Source of the DNA: Hawksworthiomyces lignivorus
Lineage: Eukaryota > Ascomycota > Sordariomycetes > Ophiostomatales > Ophiostomataceae
Assembly (NCBI GenBank): GCA_002917075.1
Contig: NTMA01000004.1
Location: 434,001 to 498,000 of the forward strand
Direction of reading: 5' to 3'
Length of the DNA: 64,000 nucleotides
Both the position numbers and the translations under genes were made by a program. Shown here piece by piece: positions 10,541 to 23,500 of the stretch. Position 1 is the stretch's first letter; each line of letters opens with the position of its first letter. The notes under the pieces are model-generated. The model was not told the DNA's origin. It ran no database searches and worked only from the letters and a program-made list of their open reading frames with translations.

Positions 10541-12651
10541 CTACGACAGAGATAAAAAGTATGAGAGCAGAGCAGGGTAGTTAGGGGTTCCAAGGCCAGT
10601 AACAGGATCCCAGCCAGCAGCAGTAGAGAACGCCTTTCCATCGCAGCCGCCGCCGCCAGCAAGCTGGTCACCGATGGTGACATCGTGGAACATGGCAGGG
10701 TTCTTGTAGAGGGCAGGGTTGGCAAAACCGATAGTGCTCTTGCCGGCCTTAAGGCGCTCCTCGTTGATACGGGTCAAAATAGCAGCAAAGATAGGCGCCG
10801 ACATAGAGGTGCCACCCTCGAGACCAACGGAACCGTCCAGAACAATGACACCGTTGTCGCCCACGGCAGCGACGTCAGGAAATCCACGGCCGGCACGGTT
10901 GTAGATTCCACCGGACGTAGGGACGGTGCCGCCGGAGGTGTTGTAGAAGGGGAAGCCGGGGTCGTGCTTCGAGAAGAATCTGGCAAATAGTTAGATGCAG
11001 GCCTCCTCGGCTTTCTTAAAAAGAGACGATAGCACTTACTCGGCAACGGCGTCCTTCTGGTAGTCGGGAGTGGTCCAGATATTGCTGAAGCCGCCGCCAG
11101 AAGCGAAGCTGGTGGTGGCAGATTCCGGGTCACCAGGCTTGCTACCCTTGGTCAAGTACGTCGCACCGACAGCAGTCGTGTACGGGCAAGAGACTGGTGA
11201 GGGAGGGTTGAAGATGCTTCCGTCTCCCTGGCAGTCGCCGCCATGGCCACCGGCAACGCCGCCGTCGCCGCTGGAGAACACTATTGACGTGCCCTGGAGA
11301 CCAAACTTCATAAACTCGTCACATTGGCGCTACAAAATCGGTTAGCATGTCTGGCAAGACCACGTATAGATTGGGCAGAGTTTATCTTGGCGCACCTGAA
11401 GGTATTTTGTGGGCCATGTGGCTTCGGTAAGACCATACGAGAGGGAGATGACATGCGTCGGCGTGAAGGTGCCGCACATCTCGTTAGGAGTTGTGCCGTC
11501 AACGTTCGGGTCGTCGCCACCTTCGTAGGTGCAGAATGAACCGTCAATACCGTCGAGGAACTGGTCTAGGAAGCCGAGGTGAGAGCTGCCGTCAAAGTTG
11601 TCATGCGCCTGGTACAGTTCGGTCGACTGAGGGTAGATGATCGGAATGGCGACTTGGAAATCCAGCGCAGCCTCACCCTCGGCAGCCGCAGGGTTGGGCG
11701 TCGAGTTGCCCCAATCAATGAGGTCAACCTTGGGGCCGAAGCCTTGGGGAATGTTGGTAGCATATGACTTATAGAACTGGTCGAGATCTGACTGCTGGTA
11801 CATTTCGTCATCGCTTTCATAGATGCCAAGACGGTTCGAAGAGTCAGAGAGAGTTCCAGCGGAGATGTTATACATGGCCTTGATGCAGGCGGGAGTTATC
11901 TGGCTGTCGCAACCCGTAGTGGCGTCTGCTTCCCTGTTAGCTGCGATGCTCTTTGCGAGGTTTGGACAACACGGCAGGAAGGAGAGTTAGTGTCATACCG
12001 GTAGGGGGCAGGGGCCTGAATGGGCGTGCAGGGCCGTGAACCGCAGTGCTTCTCTTCTTGAGCATGGCAACGCCAGGAGTGATAAAATCTATGTGCTCCG
12101 AGACAGAGGCAGGCAGAGAATACGCGTCCGTGCCAAGGTGCTCGCTCCGGGTTCGTTTGTTCTCATACAAATAGTAATTGGTCTGGAGCATCTGCTCCAG
12201 CTGGCCAACGGTGGACCTAAACTGGAGCCATCCTCCGCTCTTCGTCGAGCGAATCTGCGAGCCGGGGATGCCGGCCTCGACGAGCCAGTTCTTGACTGCA
12301 TCGACGGAGTCCTGGGCAGGACTGAATATTTCAGCGACCTGGGCCTTGGTATAATGCTTGCCGTAGTTCCCAGAACCGGGATCAGAGCTGCTTCATGTTA
12401 GCCCATGAGGGAGTGCCGCTGCTGCCCCGCGTATGTCTTATAAATACGTACACATCCATGAGAAGGTCCATGCCCTTGTCTAAGTTGCGCTGCTTCAGCG
12501 CAATTCGGACGGGAACCGTGGTATCTGCTTCAGCGGACCGCTTCAGCAGGTAGGGCGGTGTTGCGTCCCTCTTTTCGTGGACGACATTGCCAACGGGCAT
12601 GCCGAGAACGACGGCAGCAAAAGCAGCAGGGAAGAAGGCGACGAGCTTCAT
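10541..12651 (-). CDS. Secreted sedolisin / tripeptidyl-peptidase (S53)
   Basis: Acid serine-carboxyl peptidase exported from the cell. Minus-strand exons are 12452-12651, 11999-12387, 11396-11940, 11040-11329 and 10541-10979, giving 620 aa. A signal peptide (hydrophobic FFPAAFAAVVLG) leads into a pro-kumamolisin propeptide with the SDPGSGNYGKHYT motif completed by intron 1. The catalytic domain has the E-x3-D pair (GEAALD, E286 and D290) and the nucleophile in GGTSMSAP (S533). The C-terminal calcium-site region reads HDVTIGD and AGWDPVTGLGTPNY. All key residues are present and the length is normal for fungal tripeptidyl-peptidases. It probably feeds on external protein at low pH. Confidence 0.95.
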
Positions 12652-15600
12652 TGTGACGAGGCGTGTGAAATTGATACGGTGGTTAGTGGCTTGGGGGTGC
12701 CAAATATATGCTTCGGAGGTGGAAAACCTTGCTCAATTTATATTCTCCATCGTCTTCTCTCAGTAGAGAAGAAGCTACTATTCCTACTCTAAGTATAGAC
12801 TGTCAATTATCTTTAAAGCTTCATCTTACACTTGATTCTTAGACGCTAAGTGTGATTTAGAAGGTTGCAGTTTCGTATTTAGATGCTACCTATATGGATG
12901 CAACTAGCACAAGGTTCCTGGCGTCCTTCTTCCTGTAGCCAAAAAATCATTTGCGGCTTGTCGTGTGCCATGGTTAGGCTTTTGTCATCGAAGGATATCT
13001 TAGAATTCACAAGACCATATTCCATTGCATTCGTGATCTACTTTTTTTTTTGGTGTTGCCTACAGGGAGATTGAATCCTGCAGTGGCGTAGTTAGTAAGG
13101 TGTCAGTCAGGTGTGCCTCTCTAGCTTATGGGGGTCATTCACGGGTTGCAACTCTGACACTCCCACCCTCGCCGTTGACCAAGAAATGAATCACAACCTG
13201 AATGCGCCCCTGTTTCCTGGACCCTATATGGAAGGTGAATCTTTATTACATGAAAGCAAGTCGATATGAATGGCACCTATGCTGTAGCAGGCGCTAAAAT
13301 GTCTGCACCATTTTAATGGCTGTGGCAGGGGTAGCAAGCAGCCGGAAAATTATGCAAGGGAGTTGTTGACTGAATCTATCCCTGCACTCTGCCCCTAAAT
13401 ACAGATCTGCAAGAACTGCTACTACTACATTAATCGTTTCTAGAGCGTGCAATTCCTAGATACGCATTTTTTCCTCTTGAGGGTTTGTAGACTAGGAGTA
13501 TCGCCAACATAGTTACTAAATATGTTGAACACTACTATGGAAGAACTTTCTCGAATTTTAGCATTGAGTCTGGAAGGAAACTATAATTATTTGGCCTGGT
13601 TATAAGTTTATACCTTGAAAATCATTTAACTGAAGCGGCACCAACCAGAATGGATGGTCGGGTAACTACCGAACCCGAAGCAACAAAGCACTGTTGGTTC
13701 TTTGACTAAGCTTCCGACCAAACAATTTGTTGTGGTAGATGCCACAATAGTTAATGCCGGCCTTACGGAAACTCAAGGAGAATCTGCGCTGAGACGAATG
13801 GGATTATGTGAGGCTGCAGCCTTGCAAGGAGGTTCTCCAATCATCTAGCGCAGCTAATAGAACTAGTTGATACGATCTGGGCAAAAAACCTAACGCCGAC
13901 AACACGACTCAGAGAACAAGAGCTGAAAGAGTATCATCTAAAGCTTGATAGTGTCCTCAAATTTCAGTTGGCAAGTGCAGGCGACAATTGCCGGCCGAGT
14001 ATGTAAAGGTTGGGTTCGTGTCGGTAAAACAACGACTCTTCAAACTCGGTGTGTATAGATGGCTATTATCGCATCCCACTAGCAGAGTAGACAATAAGTA
14101 GTTGTGTAATAGTATGCGTCCTACGACCCGTCACTTGCTTGCTCCTCTGAGGCCTTAGAATCCCTTCAGCTCATAGCCTCCTGTGTACGTTAGTGTTTTG
14201 TGGGTGAAATGTGGTGTTTGGGTTGCTATATAGATAATGGCGTTACTTTGTTACTTATGCAAGTTCTTGTCTGTAGTCTAATTTAAAGCAAGAAGGCAGG
14301 GTCAGGCATCTCAGGAAGGCAAGCCTGCCCTTTCACATACCGACCGCAGTCCGACTCCTACCCAATTGCTCAGGTGTTATATGGCCTGTTCCTTAGTCGT
14401 CGGTTCAGGCATATCGCGGCAACGCAGGGGCTAGTTAATTATAAGTCTTGTTTTCTGCTTTTGCAAGGATATCCTCAAGTTGGCCCGAGTATGGGCTAAC
14501 TTTGGGCCTTAATTCTTGGAGAAAAATGTCTGCACCACGCGCTTTGACACCCAATATCACCGCAGCTGCCTCAACTTCCTGTAACTGCGAGTGACAGCGA
14601 GCGCGGAGAACTGTGTCTTACCATAAAACGGCGAATGCGGTCACTGTGGAGATTTTCGTCCTGCACAGCCTTGGCCCGTCAAAAAAGGAAGGCCGTTGGA
14701 TGGATGAACTATTTGCCTCATAGTTGTATATTTCGTTGAATAGGTCAGCGTCACAGGCGCAGTTCTGCTACGTCGAGCGACATTCTTAACGAGCTGCCTA
14801 TCACTGTTGGTGTGCCCCACATCACGTGTCAAGGGTCCCCAATAGGAAGGTATTTATCGAGGATCTCTATCAAACCGGGGTTTCTCTACCCCTACATACC
14901 ACAGGGCACCAAGCAAAAGCATGGATCTGCAACAGCTACGGCCGATTCACTGATCTCCACTGTGGTCGGATCACCTACATCGGTGCAGATAGCGTCAGCG
15001 CAGCGGGGCCATGCCACACGTCGGCTTTGGCAACAATAGCCTCGGGAGAGAGACTTCTGCAGAGCACAGGGTGCTTTCTGAGATCCTAACTCCACGGATA
15101 CCGATGGGGATTCGCCTGTTATGGCCATCCTGCTTGTCATCTTCATCGCGCCTCAGATATTGTTGCGCAGCCAAGGATGATCGTATTTCTAAGTACAGGG
15201 CACTTGGAAGAGGCAACAGAATCCCTCGCTGTAGAGGCAACTAAAGCGGCGCCAAGGACCAGCCCAAAGCGGTAGCAAGGAAAAGCTTACTCAGTTTATG
15301 CTTTGATTGAGAAGTCGTCATCATGCATGCTGGTATCAGCGCCCCTTCGGCTTGGTGCAGCCCTCCCATGGCTTTTGCTCATTAGCCTCAGGCACCCGCC
15401 CTGTTGATGGCCGCACATCAATGCAACGTTCATCTCCGGCGTCCCCTCCATATGCTCTTGACTTGGCACACACCATTCTTCCTCTTTTTCTCTCGCTAAT
15501 TTCGCGATCTTCCTATCATTTCGCCGATTACCTTGGCCTTCCTGCCTCTTTCTCTCGAGGTTGTGCATCGCCATATTCTAGCGCCGCCCTTGCTCTTGCT

Positions 15601-16708
15601 TGTCGCACCCACTGCGCCTTGCCGCACCTCGCTGTGAGGATGTCTTTTCGCCCCCGCCCCCCTGCTCGTCTCCGTCGCCATACCTTCGACCTCGTACTCA
15701 GGTAGGATTTCTGTCAGTATTGAAAGTTTGCATCCTTTTGCTCGTGAGTCTATGTGCACGTAGTGTAGATTTGGAAGGCAGTAGCCGTCAGGACGTCTCT
15801 GGTCGCTGCATAGATTCCTCAAGTAATCTCTCTTGAAAGAGATTAAAAACTCGGTCATTCATGGGAAGATCAACTATCACAGCAACTGCAACACAATTTC
15901 TAGAAGTCGAGTCACACCGGGGGGGGGGGGGGGGGGGGGTGGACATTGAGATGACTTGATGCCAGAATGGCTTCCTTCGACTCATTGATCTCGACCGTTC
16001 CTGTTACTTCGTCGACAACTTCTAGAAGACCATGGCAGGCTGTAATCGAACTCATCGGTCACTTTCTGTTCGCTTTTCCAGTTCGTCTTTCCATTTTCTT
16101 AGGCTAAAGAATACTTTACGTCATATTCTCCAAATTCTAAAGAGCTCACCCTGTGTAATACCGCTCATAAGAGCCTAACCAATCTGCTTGTAGGCATCAT
16201 CCCGCTTGCGAAACCATTACTCTTCTCTGGGTGTACTAATGAAGCTGGTATGTATGAGAAGCATAGCTGGCAAAAGGAAGTCGATAATAAAATCCAATAT
16301 GTAGTAACTGATAAAGTTGATAGTATATCCACAGAGAATTGCATACAGGCAGGAAGACACACCCAGAGTTGCCGCCGCAAGTACAGAGCCATCCACGAAA
16401 AAACCTCGCTGCAAAGACTCCTGGCCATAGGCAAATTGAGGGGATGCCAGTCGCCAACACGGAACAAACCCGTCGGTCGCAGATTCAAGGCGGCACAGTA
16501 TTACCTCCGCCGAAGCAAAACCACGTGGTAGGCCACATTCTGTACCAACGAAAAAATGCCAGGAGTGCCAATGCCAACAACACCATAGTCTCCAGCTGAC
16601 GCTTCCTGCATCAGCCCCACCTATTTTTCCTTCAGTCTCTGCACCCGGGCGGTATATATTTGGCAGTGTCTCCTGACCAAGTTGTATTTTGTTGTAGCCT
16701 CGTCACTC
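12652..16708. other. Gene-poor 4-kb region
   Basis: No gene is supported. Frames such as 15307-15705 (plus) and 15496-15858 (minus) lack family signal and overlap on both strands. The 13.1-14.3 kb part is AT-rich and broken by many stops in all frames. A G homopolymer lies at 15919-15939. I cannot identify a transposon family. Confidence 0.5.
15919..15939 (+). repeat. G21 homopolymer
   Basis: An uninterrupted run of 21 G residues, seen directly. Its true length is uncertain because such runs are prone to sequencing and assembly slippage. Confidence 0.9.
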
Positions 16709-17959
16709 CTACTGCTGCGGCCAGGCGTCCAGCTCGGCGGGCGACCGTAGCGGTCGGGACGCCGTGTTGTGTGGCGAGGGGGTGTAGGGTGGGTAAAATT
16801 TCGTGGGATCGAGCTCTGCAGGCGTCATAGCCGGCCCAAGCTCGACTGGAGGACTGTACGAGTGTGGTGCAAAGTTGGTCACGTCGGCGACGTCACCGCC
16901 ACCGCCACCGCTGCTGCCGGCTTCGCGCTCGGCGCGCAGCCGCGCGGCGCCGCGGCGCGCGCGCCAGATCCAGAGCGCCGCGACCACCAGCGCGGTGGCG
17001 GCCACGCTGCCGACGACAATGCCTGCGATGGCGCCGCCGCTGAGGCTGCCGCCGTCGCCGTGGGGGGGAAGAGGTGACGTCGTGGCCGGCGGCGGCGACG
17101 TGGCGCCCGGAGCGGAGCTCGACGGCGGGCCCGTAGACGCCGAGACCACACCGGTGGCGCTGTATATGTTAATGCGGCCACCGCCGCCACAGGCGGCGCC
17201 GACCTCCCCCCAGCAGTAGCTGCTACAGTCGGCAGCCGAGGCCGAGAGGGCACTGTGCGTGGTGCTGTCGCAGAAGCACTGGGCGCCGTCCTCGACGCCG
17301 CAGTAACGGTAATCCTCGTCCACGTTGACGCACCACTCGCAGCAGAACTGCGGGCTGTTGAGCAGCAGCTCACCACCCGCCGCGCTGAGCACGCGGCTGT
17401 TGCCGTCCGTGAAGCATCCCAGCTGGCTGTAACCGGGGATGGCCGCCGTGGTCAGTGGGCCCTCGGGCGTCGCCGTCGTAGCCGTTGTCACGGCCGTCGC
17501 GCTGTACAGATCGAGCGCATAGCTGCCGCCGCAAACCGCGCCACCGGCGCCCGGGCAGGCCTGGCCGCACGACGCCACCGGCAGCGGCACCAGGGAGGCG
17601 CCCGACGCCGGACTCGGCCCGCAGTGGCATTCGTTCCCGCTCTCGAGGCCGCACCACTGGTACGTGAGGTTGAGGTTAAGGCACAGCTCGCAGCAGAACT
17701 GCGGGTTATTGCGGTCGAGCTTCGTCGAGATGGCGGTCAGGAGGCGCGTGCTCGGGTCGTCCGAGTAGCAGCCTAGGAACGAGTAGCCGGCGACAACTTG
17801 TGCTGAGGCGGTGGCGGCGGCGCGGGGCTCGAGGATGTTCAGCGGCGGGCCGGTGGTCGGTTCCGGTGGTGAGGATGTGCCGATCAAGCCAGAGCCGGAT
17901 GTCGATGCCGGCGCACCAAGCCAGGGCGCGGCTGCGAGCGCGTGGATTACCTGCACCAT
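16709..17959 (-). CDS. Two-WSC-domain single-pass membrane protein
   Basis: Intronless, 416 aa. Two cysteine-rich WSC domains (roughly residues 58-155 and 172-270) start with GYSFLGCYSD and GYSQLGCFTD, each with paired CCExC motifs and a CxC segment. A Ser/Thr/Pro-rich stalk follows, then a transmembrane helix (GAIAGIVVGSVAATALVVAALWIW) and a basic then proline-rich cytosolic tail. This is the architecture of cell-wall sensor or adhesin-like proteins that bind carbohydrate. The N-terminal signal is weak (VIHALAAAPWLGA); the first codons lie next to a CAG that could be a splice acceptor, so a missed upstream exon is possible. The gene is much more GC-rich than the flanking DNA. Confidence 0.82.
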   Translation of the reverse strand: MVQVIHALAAAPWLGAPASTSGSGLIGTSSPPEPTTGPPLNILEPRAAATASAQVVAGYSFLGCYSDDPSTRLLTAISTKLDRNNPQFCCELCLNLNLTYQWCGLESGNECHCGPSPASGASLVPLPVASCGQACPGAGGAVCGGSYALDLYSATAVTTATTATPEGPLTTAAIPGYSQLGCFTDGNSRVLSAAGGELLLNSPQFCCEWCVNVDEDYRYCGVEDGAQCFCDSTTHSALSASAADCSSYCWGEVGAACGGGGRINIYSATGVVSASTGPPSSSAPGATSPPPATTSPLPPHGDGGSLSGGAIAGIVVGSVAATALVVAALWIWRARRGAARLRAEREAGSSGGGGGDVADVTNFAPHSYSPPVELGPAMTPAELDPTKFYPPYTPSPHNTASRPLRSPAELDAWPQQ

Positions 17960-19888
17960 GGGCCTGTGCTCGAAGTTAATTGACAGCAGTCTTCATACGG
18001 CGATCTGCGTTGGCAGTAAGACGCCGAGACAGAAAGTGAAAAAAAAACCCCCGAGCAATGAGCTCTTTTGGATGCGTAATACCTATCTACCGGGATCGGC
18101 GAGCATTGATGAGAGCACACTTGCGCACTGGACGCGGTGCTTTTCACAGGGACTGTAGGCTGGCCAAGCGAACCCCTTTTCATTCTGGCTGGGGCTCTGG
18201 CAATTATCCTCACAGATGTTAGCAGAGACCAAACCACCTGCGCTTGCGGCTCGTTACAGTTCCATCGCTGCAAGGTTCGAGTGAGATCAGCGCGGATTGG
18301 TTCCGAATAAGATTGCACGTCGGTTGATTGGTACAGCGCGTTGCTTTAAGCCTCAACACCGCCTGAAATGCAACACACCCAAATCCTCATCCGCCTCCTG
18401 CGTGCATTGTATTTATCCTCTCAGATCAATCTACAGGTCAGCCTGGAAGGATGACTGCGTCGCGTACCGACGATCCCTGAAAAAGCTGAACGATTGTTAG
18501 AAGGACAGCGTTTGCGTCTTTCAGGATTGGTCCGGCTTTCTTCGTATCTACTCGTCGCCGCCGCTAATGGTAAAGACACTCACAGTCTCATCTATTCTCG
18601 GCCTAATAAGATGGCACTATCAAAGAACACACTTGTCCATCTAGATCGGAGACGTGTTATTTTTGATAGTTTTCCCGCGCCAAATCACACATTACAGGAC
18701 CGTCATTGTTTTTCATAATGTAGCGACATCCCTAGCCTCCACTATGGACACAAAGGTGCTATCTTGAGTTGCTTCTCTATTAGCGGTCTTGGTCCGCGCC
18801 AAGGCGTTGCTGGTATCTGTAGACATAATCGCGTCCGAATCAGACGTAGTATCTAAAGATTTGAGGCACATAAGAACCATTGGCAGTCTTGGCTAGTTGT
18901 GGTCCTCAAATCCTCAATGAATCTGCAGACTTAGCAACCGCCTTTGTCCTCTCAGAACTCATGTGCAGTTCTAAGCATCCTACATGTCTTGCCGCTGTAG
19001 AGCTTTATTGTGTCTAACTCATGTAACATCGCGATGGGGCAGTAATAGAAAGCCTCGAAAGCGTACTGAAGTATGCTTATCCAGTTTCCTGAAGATTGCT
19101 CCCCAAAAAGCCCGTTGTAAGCCCTTTCGCCGATTCGGACACTGCCAACACACCGCGCAACGGAACGACCAAGCGGAGCCATTCTGCTGAGATATTGTTT
19201 AACCGCACGAGAGATTTCCTGCCAACTATTAAAATTTACCAACCTCAGCAGTGTCAGCCTTGTTGATTGTGATATCGCAAAGACCCATACCATAGAATTA
19301 CACCTCTTTCATTAATTACACATATTATCTGACCTCTCAACCAGCGACTCATGTCCTCAATAACTCAGCTACCGCTCAAAGATCTGAGCTTTAGCAGATT
19401 ACTACAATTATACCCCAAGCTGCGACATATGATAAACTTCCGCTACTTAACCTTACCTCTTCCTGTCTGGGCTTGAGGCGACTCTTAGCTGAAGCCTCTG
19501 TTAACATTGATTTGTAACAATCACCTCGTTGTCTTGCATCTGCAGTGTTATGAAGCCATAGAGATGCTTAATATGAAAGAAGTATATCAATGATTGTGTT
19601 ACCTTTTCGCTTGCTGACTCTTCGCAAACGCGCTCGTATGTGTCTACACAAAAGAAGAACCCCATCAGCTCAGGAGGGAGAACTTCTTGCCTCTACTAGT
19701 GAGAGCCGTGGCAACTGTTTGTCCAACCTAATAGCCGGGGCGTCTATAACCAGAGAGACGGGGGGGACACTATGGGACTTTGTCAAGAATCAACAATGTG
19801 TATTAGTTAAGTTTAGATATTTTAATCCTAATTTTTACTATGACCTTCTCCGGGCATTTACATGGACGGTGCTAAAAGAACCTCTTCT
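17960..19888. other. Gene-poor intergenic region
   Basis: 1.9 kb with no supported gene. Small frames at 17947-18318 and 18952-19293 (minus) show no recognisable domain. It includes the WSC gene promoter. Confidence 0.5.
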
Positions 19889-20590
19889 CTAGCAAAGCCG
19901 CCGCCTGCTCCGCCAAGCACTTAGAATGATCAACCAAATTTTATACACTAGTCTTGCATTCACTCTGGAATAAGCATCAAGCGATAGTGGGAAAGTGACA
20001 TTACTAATGCCAACAAAGATATGATGGCGTTTACCATCGTTGACCACCAGAAACTCCGACGGAGTACTAACTGGTAACAAGGAAGGTTTCTCCTGCAAAG
20101 TGCTAGTAGCTTCTTGGAGGGAAGTTATAGGCATGTAGACATTGAGATTCAGGCAGTCGAACTCGGAGACAGTGCCATAGAGGGACATGTGCGGATACAG
20201 GTGGCTCGTCTCATTGTGCATCGTGTCGACCGTCTGCGGCGAACGTGGGCCCCATTTTGTTGCATCCCACACGCCAATCGTCGACTGCAAATCAACCGGT
20301 ACAGCTTCGAACCACCGGCCAGCAACGCGGGCGTATTGCAAATTGCGGAAGCTGGCAACATGTGTCTGCTGCTGGTCCAGCGAAGGGTATGGTTGTGAAA
20401 CAAGACCATTGATGGTGAGCTGGCCAATTGACAGCTGTACACTGTCTGCAGCGGAGATCACAACAGATAATGCCAGTTCGTCCTTGCTCGCGTTATCGGC
20501 AGGCATATTGATGCTCTTCAACATTATGCTCCCTAGCGACCTACGACTGGCGCCGTGTCTTTGGGCGTGTTCATAATGCAGACACAGCAA
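19889..20590 (-). pseudogene. Truncated type-B carboxylesterase fragment
   Basis: The 233-codon frame starts like a fungal carboxylesterase. It has an N-terminal barrel segment with FRNLQYA, then WDATKWGPRSPQ, HLYPHMS and the family signature SEFDCLNLNVYMP. Directly afterwards, where VFxHGG and the GESAGG nucleophile elbow should follow, the sequence changes to unrelated codons and stops. The catalytic Ser, Glu and His are all missing, so the product cannot be an active esterase; intact relatives are around 500-600 aa. Two internal Met codons after the first could serve as start. It sits alone in a gene-poor region, and the rest of the gene is not found downstream on this strand. Confidence 0.75.
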
Positions 20591-23500
20591 GCGATCAGTC
20601 GTTGCTTTAAACCCGAATCGCTAGTGGAGACACCGGAGAGAACGGCGCAATCCTTGTTGCCGACCACTTGCCGCCTGGAACTCCGAGAGAAACAGACATA
20701 TTCTGACAAAAATCGACAGCTAGATTACGCCCGGTTAGGCGATTCCTTATTACTTCCTAAGTCCATTGCGAAGTTATTTGATTAAGAATTCGTGGAGATA
20801 ACTGACAGGCGTCTAGTGTGCCATTTGCCCGTCCGAACCTCGAGGTTGCTGCACCACATGGCAAAGAGAGATCCTTGCCAGCTCCGCGCTTACGTACTGC
20901 AGACCTCACGATGCCTGGGCAAGGCTCCGGATGTAGAGCCCCCTTCTATTGTGCTGGTGGTGGTCTTCGTGGTTAAGTTAAGAAACTAGTCCGCCTCGCT
21001 CTTAATATTTACTCAGCTGAATTGGCAGGATTGGCGCCCATACTCTCAATCCGGCTAGCCCATATGAGGCGCCGTAGAACATCCGTCTACATATTTTATA
21101 CCTTATATCTTGGTTCTACATCTTCCAACTATTCTCAAACCTTGATATGCCTGCCCGGAATTAGTTTTCTGAATCCAGCAAATCATTTCAAATCGTTCAG
21201 GGAGTGGATGGCTGAGCGTAGCATCTTGAGCATTGCTGTTCATCGGTAACGCTTGTCACGCGGAAAACATACCGACTGCCTTTGCCGACTGCCTGCTCAT
21301 ACATAGAGCTCCAGCGTGACACATCAAGAAGCAAATTGTTACTTTGTATGCTATAGAATGAAATCTTGGCTAGAACTGAGAGAAGCAGGAACTGGTCAAA
21401 AACACCGAGAGTGACGATAATTTACAAAGAGAGGGGAGCAATGGAAACTATCGATTCCTTTAAGGGAACAGCTTGAACAATATTGCTTTGCCTTACTTCA
21501 CATTTACCCGAGCCCTTTTGAACAGCTGAACACGCTTATAGAACTGCAAATTTTGGTGAGGATTGACCGCACGCAAGGAGCCCATACGGTGAGTGCACCC
21601 AGCGTCCCTTGCACGCAAGGCAACGTCAACCTTTACAACGTCGTCGCCTGCACAGTCGGCTGCCGTTTCAGTACAAACAATGCCGACATCATATTACCAA
21701 AAAATCTCAAATCAGATGGAATAAACTATATTTTCCGCCATTTTGGCTCTGTCTTATTGGCAGTTGTATAATGTGTTCAAAGTGTGACCAAGGTGTCATA
21801 AAAAGAAAATATAAGTTGATAATAGCAAAGCTATCAATGAAAGCATTTACCAATGTCTTTCCGGCAATAACACATATCAAGCTGCCAAATTGCTGCTTTG
21901 GGCTGGCGGCATCGGACTTTGCGAGACTCGGAGGGGACGGGCATTGCTAGCGGGAGGGACGGTCGCTGCTAGCATATGCAACCCAGGACCAAGGGCCACA
22001 GAAAGAGCTAGGCTAGAAATAAGAAGAATGCTATGGTGGAGGACTATGGAGATATGTATAGGCGATGGGAGGAGGATCAGTCTCTTAGAGACTAATGGCT
22101 GATAGGAACAAATGTATTTTTGCCAGCGGCAATGGATCTCTACCCTTTATCTCCCTTACTTATCCTGATTCTCTGATTTGAGCTATGCTAGCTCCATCCG
22201 TGTGCGGCTCTCTCCGACTACTATCATGAACCTTAGATATATGTAGCACCGGCAGGCTTTATCTATCACATACGTCTTCCAAGCTCCACCACACAATTGA
22301 TGAATAAGAATTCTGACCTTGCATTACACGCGAAGATTCATAATAGTACTCCGTAGATAAACAACCAAGATATTGTGGAGCTAGAACCATTTAGCCATTC
22401 TAGGAAGGTCTAGAGCCTTGCGGGGACCCCTGCCAAGCATAAATAAGTCTATGGAGCATCATTAACCAGTCAAAAGCGGCCCAAATCGCATTCTATATCC
22501 CACACGGATTGAAACAATAGTACCAAACTACGGTGTATGTCTAAAGAATATACAGAGTGCATTGTATAGATATACGCTGTCTGTTCCAAAACAGTCCGTA
22601 AAGAGCATTGTGTCTAGTCTCAAGTTTACAATGGCGCGAATAGGGTCTCCATCACTACGCAGCAAAGCGTGGTTTGGTAGGGTGGCAACGTTGGGGGACT
22701 AGTAGGACATGCTTCCGGCCGTGGATTGCTCATGCTCTTACCCTAACTGCTGCACATGTCCTAGAGGAGAAAAGACGGCTGCTCCTATCCGATGATGGGC
22801 ATGCCTATACTTGTGGGCTACTCGCGGATCACAACGTCATAAGCGAATGTGGGGGTACGGAATATATTCTCTGTAGACGTTTGATGTGGCCTTCCTTAAG
22901 ACATGAAAAAGTGGAAAAATCAGGAAAGCTGGCAGCATGGGGTCCGCTTGTCAGATTGGTTTCTCAGAAAGTGGGATGTATCATTATAGAACATCCAAAA
23001 AGTAAACGGCACGCCAATAGTATAGCGTAAAATGACAGGTTCGAGAAACAATACTTATACAAATATGAAAACGCCAGCGTTACACTGATATCACTCTAGT
23101 CAGCTGTGACGGCGAAATCCGCATCTCTTGTGGAGTTTTGCCTCAACTTTCTAGCCTCCCGTTGAATTATACAGAGATAAGAAACTTCCATTTCAAATGT
23201 TCAATGTTCCGCTTTATCCGTGATGCCATTCGGAGACTAATACAACCTCTAGCAAAATTGTCTTCTTGGGTAGGCAGATCCGAATTTGAGGAGCTTCTTT
23301 ATATCAAGTTTCTACTAAAGTTCACAAACCTAGCTACTGATGCCATGGTGCTGCATGTTCAATGGCATAGTTAGATACCAGATGCTGCATCCAGTCTAAT
23401 GCCTATTCGTAGCTCCTGGTAGCGCTCGTATATTCTGCAGCATTTCGTATTCCGAGAATCTCTCAGGGCCTTGTAGCTTTTCATAGCTCCCTGTAGCTCT

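Noticed and set aside
13708..13848. 47-codon open stretch in the gene-poor region
   Set aside because: Too short, no domain, flanked by stops in all frames; chance or an unrecognisable relic.
15307..15858. Overlapping frames of 120-132 codons on both strands
   Set aside because: Arg/Pro/Ser-rich, no start context, no splice signals linking them to other exons, no family signal.
22090..22320. Possible solo LTR
   Set aside because: I could not find paired termini, a target-site duplication or a second copy in the window.
22674..23030. 118-codon plus-strand frame
   Set aside because: No recognisable motif and lies in decayed DNA; a relic is possible but cannot be supported.
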